A stretch of 64,000 nucleotides of DNA. It comes from DASXUX01 sp036504595. Lineage in GTDB: Bacteria; Planctomycetota; SZUA-567; H5-PLA8. Where the stretch lies: contig DASXUX010000067.1 of NCBI GenBank assembly GCA_036504595.1, positions 62,001 to 126,000 on the forward strand. The letters run 5' to 3'. The position numbers and the translations under genes were made by a program. The notes under the pieces are model-generated. The model ran no database searches and was not told where the DNA came from. It saw only the letters and a list, made by a program, of their open reading frames with translations. Shown here in pieces: positions 51,432 to 58,041 of the stretch (the stretch's first letter is position 1; every line of letters begins with the position of its first letter).

Positions 51432-52343
51432 TCACTTCCATGCGCGCGGGCTGTCTTTGACCTTGTCCCACCACGCGATCCAGTCCGCGGCGTCGGCGTC
51501 GAATTTCGGATACCCCGTAGGAAGAAGCTTCTTCAACGCATCTTGCGGCAGCTTCTTCAGATCCTCATTCTCAACGAAGAGCATCGGAATAAGGTGTTCG
51601 GCGAGCATGATGCGGTCGTCTCTTGTCCACGAACCCTTCGCGCGTTTTGCATCGACAGCGGTTGCGGCCAGGCGCGCGGCGTCTCGCGTGACGTCCGTCA
51701 GGAGCGGCGCGGTCTTCTCGCTTCCGTAACGCTTCTGGTAAATCTGCAGGAGTTGCAGCGCGTTGAACGGGCCCCCGGCGACGGACATGTAGCCTTCAAC
51801 GCGCAACACGTTGTCCGCGCCCGCGCGGACGGCATTCAGACGGCCTTGCGGCTGCTCTCTGTCGCGCTTCGACGGATAATCGGGCGGCGGCGCCGGCGGC
51901 GTGTTCTCGGTTACATTCATCTGCGACAAGGCCATGGTGTGCGCATCGCGGAAATAACCGGCCGTCAGCGGGCTGCCGGGCATGGCGAGCACCTGCAGCA
52001 GATCGATGCGCTCGCTGAGTTCGAATGGCTGTGTGTAGGCTGCGCCGATGAACGGATACGCGACGCGCCCATAGCTTTGCATATCCCGAATGTTGCGGTC
52101 CCGGAAGCGTTCAGCCGTGCCGGAGAAGTTGCGGATAATGCGCTGAATCTCCTGGCGCTCTTTCGTGGTGGGCTCAACGTCCGGCAGATCGGCGGTGCGC
52201 TTGGCCAGCAGCGCCAGCACATCCGGCATGGCCGGCTCAGGAAACGTCGCCGGTTTGTCGTCGTCTTTCTTCTCCGCAGAAGACACCAGTGGACTGATCA
52301 GCGTTGCGAACAGAACGAAAAGGGCGAAAAACGCATGGCGCAT
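51432..52343 (-). CDS. Secreted protein of unknown function
   Basis: A 303-residue protein with a signal peptide (AFFALFVLFATLISPLVSSA). The mature protein is helical. Recognisable local features are RNFSGTAERFRDRNIRDMQSYG, a proline-rich loop (TPPAPPPDYPS) and the C-terminal LPTGYPKFDADAADWIAWWDKVK. The last segment, with its Trp residues, resembles the end of HEAT-like repeat proteins in planctomycetes. No enzymatic motif was found. It stands alone with a 115-bp gap to the divergent small membrane protein gene. Confidence 0.75.
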   Translation of the reverse strand: MRHAFFALFVLFATLISPLVSSAEKKDDDKPATFPEPAMPDVLALLAKRTADLPDVEPTTKERQEIQRIIRNFSGTAERFRDRNIRDMQSYGRVAYPFIGAAYTQPFELSERIDLLQVLAMPGSPLTAGYFRDAHTMALSQMNVTENTPPAPPPDYPSKRDREQPQGRLNAVRAGADNVLRVEGYMSVAGGPFNALQLLQIYQKRYGSEKTAPLLTDVTRDAARLAATAVDAKRAKGSWTRDDRIMLAEHLIPMLFVENEDLKKLPQDALKKLLPTGYPKFDADAADWIAWWDKVKDSPRAWK

Positions 52344-52457
52344 AAAAGTCTCTCCAGTTCGTCAGTCTACGTCTTAATCTGACCGTTTCCAGACGCTGCC
52401 GGTCACATTCGCGTGGCGTGTGACGCGTTACGATCGGCGCGGTATACTGCTTGCTGA

Positions 52458-52778
52458 ATGAGCGCGCCGCGAAAACGCCCTTGGTTTCAACTGCACCTCA
52501 GTACCGCGATCGTGCTGATGTTTGTCGCGGGTGGTCTGATGTGGGCGAACCTCAGGGGCGAGTTTCTGCCTACGATCTCCGACTGGGGCGTGGACGTGTA
52601 CGTTTACGGCTGGCCGGCAAAAGTGCACTGGCTCGTGACGGAGAAAAGCAGCAAGTTCTGGCGCGAGCAGGATATTCGAAACGCGTTCGTCAATGCGTTC
52701 ATCGCCGTGGCGATACTCGGCATCGTCATGCTGTCGCTTGAAAAACTGATCGATCGTCGGCGCCGGACCGATTCCTGA
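52458..52778 (+). CDS. Small two-helix membrane protein
   Basis: A 106-residue protein. It starts RKRPWFQLHLSTAIVLMFVAGGLMWANL: a short basic segment, then a transmembrane helix (residues about 14-30), a loop with YVYGWPAKVHW, and a second helix (AFIAVAILGIVMLSL) before a basic tail. The PWFQxHLSTAIVLMFVAGGL motif is, from memory, typical of small proteins found in planctomycetes and their relatives. Function unknown. It converges on the Ala-rich protein gene, leaving ten bases. Confidence 0.85.
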   Translation: MSAPRKRPWFQLHLSTAIVLMFVAGGLMWANLRGEFLPTISDWGVDVYVYGWPAKVHWLVTEKSSKFWREQDIRNAFVNAFIAVAILGIVMLSLEKLIDRRRRTDS

Positions 52779-52788
52779 CCGGCGTGCG

Positions 52789-54990
52789 TTACTCGCTGCT
52801 CGGCTTTTGCGTGCGCTTGCTGCGCTCGCGTTCTTCTTTCATTTTGCGCGCCATCTCTTTGATCTCATCGACTTCTTCGTCCGGTTTGGACGGCGGCGTC
52901 AGAACCGTCGTCTCCCGGGGCTGATGATCGGCTTGAGCGCTCGCGTTCTGCGCGGATCTGGCCTTTTCCGCTTCAGCACGCATGGCCTCGGCAACGTTGA
53001 ACGCCGGCATGGTCCGATCAAGATCGTCAACGGGCGATGCTGGCGGCGCAACTGGAGCCGGCGCCGCTACCGGTGCCGGAGCTGGCTCAGGAACTGGAGC
53101 GGGAGCGGGCGCTGGTGCTGGCGCGGCCACCGCGGGTGCTTTCGCTGCACTGCCGGACGGGCGAGCGGCGGCACGCGCATCGGCTTCGGCCTTCGCTTTC
53201 GCCAAGGCTTGAAGGCGTTCGGCCTCCTTTAGAAGCGCTTCGGCTTGAGCGCGCAGCTTGGCAGCAGCGTCGGCGGCCTCAAGCGCCTTCTTTTCGGCAT
53301 CGGCGAGCGCGTCCGCGTCGGCTTTGGCGCGCGCTTGCGTCTCTTCTTCCTGCTTGCGCAATTCCGCTTCGCGCGCGGCGGCCTGAGCTTTCGCCTGAGC
53401 TTCGCGTTCTGCGGCCTCGCGCGCGTCCGCGTCAGCTTTGGCGCGAGCTTGCGCCTCCTCTTCCTGCTTGCGCAGTTCCGCTTCGCGCGCTTCGGCGGCG
53501 GCCTTGGCTTTGGCTTCGCGCTCGACGGCGTCTCTATCTGCTTGTTCCTGCGCTTGCGCTTCGTCGACTTGCGCCTGGCGCAGAAGAGCTTCGGCGTCAT
53601 GCTTTTCGCGAGCCGCGGTTTCGACCTTGGCTTTGGCGTCCTGCTCGCTCTTGACGCAGGCTTCCAGTTCGGCTTTCGCGGTCGCTTCGGACATCGCGCA
53701 CGCTTTGGCTTCGGTGTCGGCGATGGCCTTGGCAGCCGCTTCGGATTCCGCCTTCGCCTGTGCGTCGGCCTTCACACGGGCTTCCTTCTCGGCCTGCGCG
53801 CGAGCTTCTTCGGCGGCCTTTGTGCGCAATTCGACACCCGCGCGTGCGCGCTGTTCGGCTTCAGCGTGCAGGCGGGCTTCTTCTTCCGCTTTGGCGCGCG
53901 CCTCCGCTTCGGCCAGCGCGCGGGCCAGAGCGTCCTTGCGCGCCTCTTCTTCGAGCTCTGCCCGCTGGCGCGCGGCTGCTTCGGCCTCGGCGCAGGCGCT
54001 GAGCCTTGCGCGGGCCTTGGCTTCGCTTTCGGCGTGCACGTGAGCCTCGGCGGCAGCTTTTTCACGAGCGGCTGCTTGTGCCGCGAGCTTCTCTTCGGCG
54101 GCGGCGCGCTCTTTGCCCAATTTCTCCAGTTCCGCCTTTGCTTTCTCCTCCACCAGCGCCGCTGCGCGCAGAGCGGTATTCGCCAGGCCCTTGCGCGCGC
54201 GCTTCGCGGCGACCTCGATCCCGGGGATCGGTCCGTCGCGCTTCGACATCACCGTCGAAGGCACGTCGATCACCGTGCCGCCGGGAACGGGCTGGGCCGA
54301 GGGAACCGGAATGGCCGCGGGGGGCTGCTTGGCGCTGACTTCAACGGGCTGAGCCGATGCGGCGACGACGGCTTTCAGACTTGCCGAGGTCGAGATCTTC
54401 GATTCGCCCAGTGTGGCTGGCCCCGTAACGGACGTGGCGGGCGAGGCCGCGGTTTTCAGCAGATCGTCCAACGGTGCGCGCGCGATCAGCGTTTGAGATT
54501 CGAACGGCGTGGCTGGCGGCGGCTTGGGCGCCGGCTTTTCTGCAGCGGCATCTGGACCCACAGCCGGGTTGCGCGGCTGCGAAAGCACGGGCTTGGAGCC
54601 GGGCTGATGCGGGCGCGCCATCAGGGCGGCCATATCCTGTTCGCGCAGCGTCTCTTCAACAATGTTATCCGGCGGCCGCGGGATCGCCGCCTTTGGCGGC
54701 AACGGTGCGGGCTTCGGTGCCACGGGAACCGGTTTGGGCGCGGGAGCCGGAACGGGCGCCGCAGGCTTGGGCGCAGCCTTGGCTTTTGCGGCCCGGGCTG
54801 CGACGGCGTCGGGGGTGAAGAACTCGGCGAACTTGGCCGGCGGACCTGCGTCGGGCTGAAGCCGCAGATTCTTAGCCGCGAAGGCCAAGTACGGTTTCCC
54901 GCCGCACCAGACGGCTTTTCCCTGGTCAAAATATTCGAGCGGAATACGGTCCTGGGTATCCGTGCAGTAGATTGAAGGGGGTGCCGCCAT
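52789..54990 (-). CDS. Long alanine/glutamate-rich coiled-coil protein
   Basis: A 733-residue protein with a folded N-terminus (about 60 residues: YCTDTQDRIPLEYFDQGKAVWCGGKPYLAF), then Pro/Ala-rich linker (PAPAPKPVPVAPKP), and from about residue 250 a very long, low-complexity helical stretch of Ala, Glu, Lys and Arg (EAEARAKAEEEARLHAEAE-type). It ends in a Pro/Ala region and a charged tail. The central part is TolA-like in composition, but no membrane segment or TolA C-terminal domain is present. The opposite strand is also open over much of the length because of the codon bias; the minus strand has the credible N- and C-termini. Confidence 0.8.
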   Translation of the reverse strand: MAAPPSIYCTDTQDRIPLEYFDQGKAVWCGGKPYLAFAAKNLRLQPDAGPPAKFAEFFTPDAVAARAAKAKAAPKPAAPVPAPAPKPVPVAPKPAPLPPKAAIPRPPDNIVEETLREQDMAALMARPHQPGSKPVLSQPRNPAVGPDAAAEKPAPKPPPATPFESQTLIARAPLDDLLKTAASPATSVTGPATLGESKISTSASLKAVVAASAQPVEVSAKQPPAAIPVPSAQPVPGGTVIDVPSTVMSKRDGPIPGIEVAAKRARKGLANTALRAAALVEEKAKAELEKLGKERAAAEEKLAAQAAAREKAAAEAHVHAESEAKARARLSACAEAEAAARQRAELEEEARKDALARALAEAEARAKAEEEARLHAEAEQRARAGVELRTKAAEEARAQAEKEARVKADAQAKAESEAAAKAIADTEAKACAMSEATAKAELEACVKSEQDAKAKVETAAREKHDAEALLRQAQVDEAQAQEQADRDAVEREAKAKAAAEAREAELRKQEEEAQARAKADADAREAAEREAQAKAQAAAREAELRKQEEETQARAKADADALADAEKKALEAADAAAKLRAQAEALLKEAERLQALAKAKAEADARAAARPSGSAAKAPAVAAPAPAPAPAPVPEPAPAPVAAPAPVAPPASPVDDLDRTMPAFNVAEAMRAEAEKARSAQNASAQADHQPRETTVLTPPSKPDEEVDEIKEMARKMKEERERSKRTQKPSSE

Positions 54991-55062
54991 GGTTTGGTCT
55001 CGTCAGATCGTGCGATAGTAGCCTTGAGACAGCGAATGCGTCAAGCACATCGCGTCTGGTCA

Positions 55063-55260
55063 TTAGTCATTGGGTGCATCACCGGACCTGCGCACGCCGT
55101 TCCCCTCTCCCCTGCTGGGGAGAGGGTGGCGCGCCGAAGGCGCGCCGGGTGAGGGGCCGCCCTGGGCTACCCCCTCATCCCGCGTTCGCTTCGCTCACGT
55201 CGGCCTTCTCCCCACGGGGGAGAAGGTCACTGCAAGTCCGGTGATGCACCCTTAGTCATT
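55063..55260. mobile_element. MITE-like element with 16-bp terminal inverted repeats and 9-bp target duplication
   Basis: GGGTGCATCACCGGAC (55072-55087) is exactly inverted as GTCCGGTGATGCACCC (55236-55251), extending to 19 of 20 with one mismatch. Both sides carry TTAGTCATT (55063-55071 and 55252-55260) as a direct repeat, the expected mark of transposition. The 180-bp interior holds only palindromes (CCCCTCTCCCC..GGGGAGAGGG, GGCGCGCC..GGCGCGCC, CCTTCTCCCC..GGGGAGAAGG) and no open frame. It needs a transposase in trans, which is not in the window. Confidence 0.82.
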
Positions 55261-55293
55261 GGTGAAAGGGTGTGCCGCGCTGCTTGCTGTTAA

Positions 55294-55322
55294 TGACCAA
55301 TGACTATTGACCACTGACCCAT
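55294..55322. repeat. Heptamer array, GACCAAT/GACTATT units
   Basis: GACCAAT-GACTATT-GACCACT-GACCCAT. It is the inverted arm to the GGTCATT-AGTCATT-GGTG array into which the MITE-like element inserted. Confidence 0.8.
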
Positions 55323-55327
55323 TCCGT

Positions 55328-56263
55328 TCAGTCCAACTGATCGATCTCGTCCTCGTACTGTTCCTGAGTGATCTTTCCCTGCTGCAAGTCGTAGGCGAGT
55401 TGCTTCAGCCGCTGCGAGTGCTCCTTCGATGCGGCCATCACCGAATCTTTGTGCTTGGCGAACTCCTCGCGGCCGGCCTGCTGCTGTTCGCGGAACAGCG
55501 GCTTGAGCGCTTCCATGTTCGCCTTGCCTTCCGTTTCGTAGAAGGTCCAGGCGACTTTCGCCAGGCCGTAGGTGGTCGCGAACGCCGAGGTCGCGCCGAC
55601 CACGCTGCCCCAGCCGGGGACCAGTTTGCTCAGTGCGGACACGGCAATGCGCACTCCAGCGCCCAAGCCCAGCGTCTCGAACATAAGCTGGACAGTGCCC
55701 TTGTCCGTCTTCTGCCCAAAGAGCGCGGCGATGTCGTAGACCATTTTGACTTGCAGGGGCACGATGAGCAGATCCGGCACGATGGGAATGGGAATGGCGC
55801 CGGTGATCGCGGTCAGAACGCTATAGCGGCGGCGGCATTTTTCGAACTGCTCCGCGCGCTGCTGTGGACTGCAGTCCTTTGGAGCCGTCATTTCGGGTCC
55901 GGACCCCGCGTCTAGAGCCTTGCTCAAAGCCTGGTTTTCCTCGACCTTGATATCCCATGCATCCCGCAGCAACCTCAGCAGCCGGTCTTCGGGTTCGGCC
56001 AGCTCCTTGTCGCAATGAGCCATGGCAAACACGGCCGCATACACGCAGTCGCGGGCATCTCTGTTCTTGATCCGTGTGGCCAGCAGAAGCGGGTCATTCT
56101 TTTCGTCCAGAAGCTTCTCAATCGTCAATCCGTCCGGCAACGCCGCGCCGGCCAGCGCCTCCTCCAGGTTGTAGCGCTCGTCGGGACGCAGCACACCGTC
56201 AGCTTTCGCCATGCAAACCAGAAGCCGCAGCCCCGCCAAGCCCTCAACAGACATAAAATCCAT
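55328..56263 (-). CDS. TerB-like protein with DUF697-like membrane domain
   Basis: A 311-residue protein. Residues about 5-110 resemble the TerB helical domain (AKADGVLRPDERYNLEEAL, with acidic residues that may bind metal, and AHCDKELAEPEDRLLRLL). Residues about 150-240 (AITGAIPIPIVPDLLIVPLQVKMVYDIAALFG, then SALSKLVPGWGSVVGATSAFATTYGLAKVA) match the DUF697/YcjF membrane-associated domain. The tail ends QGKITQEQYEDEID, a SHOCT-like motif. GGAGGG seven bases upstream decides the start at 56263. The family is linked to membrane stress or dynamin-like systems; no partner is adjacent. Confidence 0.82.
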   Translation of the reverse strand: MDFMSVEGLAGLRLLVCMAKADGVLRPDERYNLEEALAGAALPDGLTIEKLLDEKNDPLLLATRIKNRDARDCVYAAVFAMAHCDKELAEPEDRLLRLLRDAWDIKVEENQALSKALDAGSGPEMTAPKDCSPQQRAEQFEKCRRRYSVLTAITGAIPIPIVPDLLIVPLQVKMVYDIAALFGQKTDKGTVQLMFETLGLGAGVRIAVSALSKLVPGWGSVVGATSAFATTYGLAKVAWTFYETEGKANMEALKPLFREQQQAGREEFAKHKDSVMAASKEHSQRLKQLAYDLQQGKITQEQYEDEIDQLD

Positions 56264-56282
56264 AGTCGTTCCCTCCATATAA

Positions 56283-56318
56283 AAGTCTAGAGTCTGGAAC
56301 GCTGGCGTCTAGAGTCAA
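56283..56318. repeat. Heptamer-like GTCTAGAGTC repeats
   Basis: AGTCTAG-AGTCTGG and GTCTAGAGTC, related to the GAGTCTG arrays. It lies upstream of the TerB-like gene. Confidence 0.6.
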
Positions 56319-56348
56319 CCCTGTGTCGCAATCCTCTTCGATTGCGTC

Positions 56349-56403
56349 GCCCCCAACCCTCTTCCTCGCGAGGGAGCGGGTTAGGGGTTAGGGGTTAGGG
56401 GGC
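56349..56403. repeat. CCCTCTTCCTCGCGAGGGAG palindrome with GGTTAGG tail
   Basis: Same family as 26521 and 37362, with a tail of three TTAGGGG units (7 bp). A CGCAATCC..GATTGCG hairpin precedes it at about 56329. Confidence 0.75.
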
Positions 56404-56544
56404 GCTCAGCGCAACGGCAATTCCATGTCGTGCTGCCGACTCTGAGATACCTTTGATCGGCGCTGATTGCACAGGCATCCGGTTCGGCGGCGCATACATG
56501 GTGTAGTTAACGGAGAATAGATCCCGCACCTTAAAGGAGCGCCC

Positions 56545-57813
56545 ATGCGCTATCCCTATTTTCTGCCAACCGCCTTGCTCCTGCCGGCGTTCAGTATTCT
56601 GGGCGCGGATGCCGGAGGCGGGGTAGCGCCGGCCTCCGTGCCGGCAGTGGGAATATTCATCGACACCTATTTTGAAAACGGTTCGCCCCTGCGCTGGGAC
56701 TTGCGCGACAACGATGTCGTGGAACTGGAGATGAGCCACGACCACGAACGCTTCAAAGCCAACCAGCAACTTACGCACTGGAACTTCAAGATTCTGGCGA
56801 AGAAGGAGAAGATCGGCAGCACGATCACGTTCAAGGTGGCCAACGTCGAAGGCTGCTGGAATGGCAACAAGAGCCCCAGCTTTGGGAAGTTCAATCTGGC
56901 GGTTTCCGTTTCCTCGAACGGAACGGACTGGAAAACGATCTCGACGGAAAACATCAAGGACGGCCGCTACGGCCTGCAATTTCAGGTGAAGCTCGAATCC
57001 GAGTGCACGCAGGTCGCTCGAATCGTGCCGTACACCGATTCGGATTTGCAGCGGCTGATCGCCGGCATTCGCAATCACCCGGACGTACGCGTCTACGAGA
57101 TCGGTTCCACGGTTGAGCGCCGTCCACTGGAGATGGTCGAGATCGGGAGCGCTCAGGCGCCGCATCGCGTCTGTCTGCGCGCGCGCTGCCATCCGTGGGA
57201 AACGGGCGGAAGCTGGGTTTTCGAGGGCCTCGCGCGTTTTCTGACATCAGACGACGCTCAAGCCGCGGAGATTCGCAAGCAGATCTGCTTCTGCGTGATG
57301 CCCATGGCGAACAAGGACGGCGTGTATCGCGGCATGACGCGCTTCAACATTCGCGGCATGGATCTGAACCGCAACTGGTTGGTGGACAAACCGATTGACG
57401 CGGCGCTCGCGCCCGAATCGGCGTGCCTGCAAAGCTGGCTCAGCGAGCGGCAGCGGCGCGGTCAGCTTCCGCAACTCTACATCGACTTCCACAACGACAA
57501 CGACGGCGGCCTGCATCTGTCGCACGGTGGCAAAGACCACGACGCGTATCTGGCTCGAATGGCCAAGCTGGAAAAACTCCTGCGTGAGATGACGTTCTTC
57601 CGCGAGAAAATGATCGGCGGCAAAGCCGGCGGTTTCGTGAACTCCGGTTCCAGCGGCGAGGGCATCCAGGAAATGTACGGCTTCGACGCCGTCATCTGGG
57701 AATTGCGCGAACAGTTCGCCGAAGGCCTCGGCCGCGCGCCGCTGCACACCGATTGGCAGAAACTGGGCGCGGAGTTTGGGAAGGTGATGCTCAGGTATTT
57801 CGGGGACAAATAG
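56545..57813 (+). CDS. Secreted M14 zinc carboxypeptidase (AGBL/CCP-like)
   Basis: A 422-residue metallocarboxypeptidase with a short signal peptide. It has the M14 zinc site: His 216 and Glu 219 in RCHPWETGGSW, His 316 in YIDFHNDND, the substrate-binding GMDLNRNW and the general base Glu 386 in VIWELREQF. Residues about 35-165 form a beta-rich domain as found before the catalytic domain in cytosolic-carboxypeptidase-like (AGBL) members. AAAGGAG stands five bases before ATG 56545. Residues GGGVAPASVPAVG after the signal peptide come from a palindromic repeat. It probably trims peptides in the periplasm or outside. Confidence 0.92.
   Translation: MRYPYFLPTALLLPAFSILGADAGGGVAPASVPAVGIFIDTYFENGSPLRWDLRDNDVVELEMSHDHERFKANQQLTHWNFKILAKKEKIGSTITFKVANVEGCWNGNKSPSFGKFNLAVSVSSNGTDWKTISTENIKDGRYGLQFQVKLESECTQVARIVPYTDSDLQRLIAGIRNHPDVRVYEIGSTVERRPLEMVEIGSAQAPHRVCLRARCHPWETGGSWVFEGLARFLTSDDAQAAEIRKQICFCVMPMANKDGVYRGMTRFNIRGMDLNRNWLVDKPIDAALAPESACLQSWLSERQRRGQLPQLYIDFHNDNDGGLHLSHGGKDHDAYLARMAKLEKLLREMTFFREKMIGGKAGGFVNSGSSGEGIQEMYGFDAVIWELREQFAEGLGRAPLHTDWQKLGAEFGKVMLRYFGDK
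56622..56645. repeat. GTAGCGCCGGC..GCCGGC palindrome inside the M14 gene
   Basis: GGTAGCGCCGGCCTCCGTGC then CGGC, a half version of the element at 40332. In frame it reads GVAPASVPA, just after the signal peptide. Confidence 0.75.
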
Positions 57814-57839
57814 AAGCTCACAGCAGAGGACGCGGAGTG

Positions 57840-57868
57840 CATCAGAACCGCGACCGTAAGGGAGCGGC
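57840..57868. repeat. Dispersed 29-bp repeat, copy 2
   Basis: Identical over 29 bases to 5628-5656 (CATCAGAACC ... GAGCGGC), followed by AAAAGCGCCATAGGCGCGAC. Confidence 0.8.
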
Positions 57869-57904
57869 CGAAAAGCGCCATAGGCGCGACGTTCAGCGAT
57901 GTGA

Positions 57905-57927
57905 AATCCTCGCGAACCGCGAGGATT
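57905..57927. terminator. Perfect 10-bp hairpin downstream of the M14 gene
   Basis: AATCCTCGCG-AAC-CGCGAGGATT. It could terminate the M14 transcript, but there is no U-tract and the sequence may be another dispersed palindrome. Confidence 0.4.
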
Positions 57928-57970
57928 CTGGAGGAAGGAAATCAGCGCCAAAGAATTCCATGCTGGAGTA

Positions 57971-57998
57971 TTGACTCCAAGCGCGCGCGGCATACCAT
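57971..57998 (+). promoter_or_regulatory. Probable promoter of the HzsA-like gene
   Basis: TTGACT at 57971-57976 and TACCAT at 57993-57998 with a 16-bp spacer, 44 bases before ATG 58042. GGAGG precedes the start by eight bases. Confidence 0.5.
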
Positions 57999-58041
57999 AA
58001 GCAAAATGGGTATTTGATTTGTAGATTTTGGAGGGCCGATC

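Larger units (their letters stand above)
54991..55327. other. Gene-free stretch: heptamer arrays with an inserted element
   Basis: No coding sequence is visible. Two inverted heptamer arms (TCATTAG type at 55057-55071 and GACCAAT type at 55294-55322) were probably once close together and are now split by the 180-bp element described at 55063-55260. Confidence 0.75.

Noticed and set aside
53245..54975. A 576-residue plus-strand frame antisense to the Ala/Glu-rich protein
   Set aside because: It consists of Leu/Arg/Phe/Gly runs caused by the GC-biased codons of the opposite coiled-coil gene. The minus strand has sensible ends and a folded N-terminal region.
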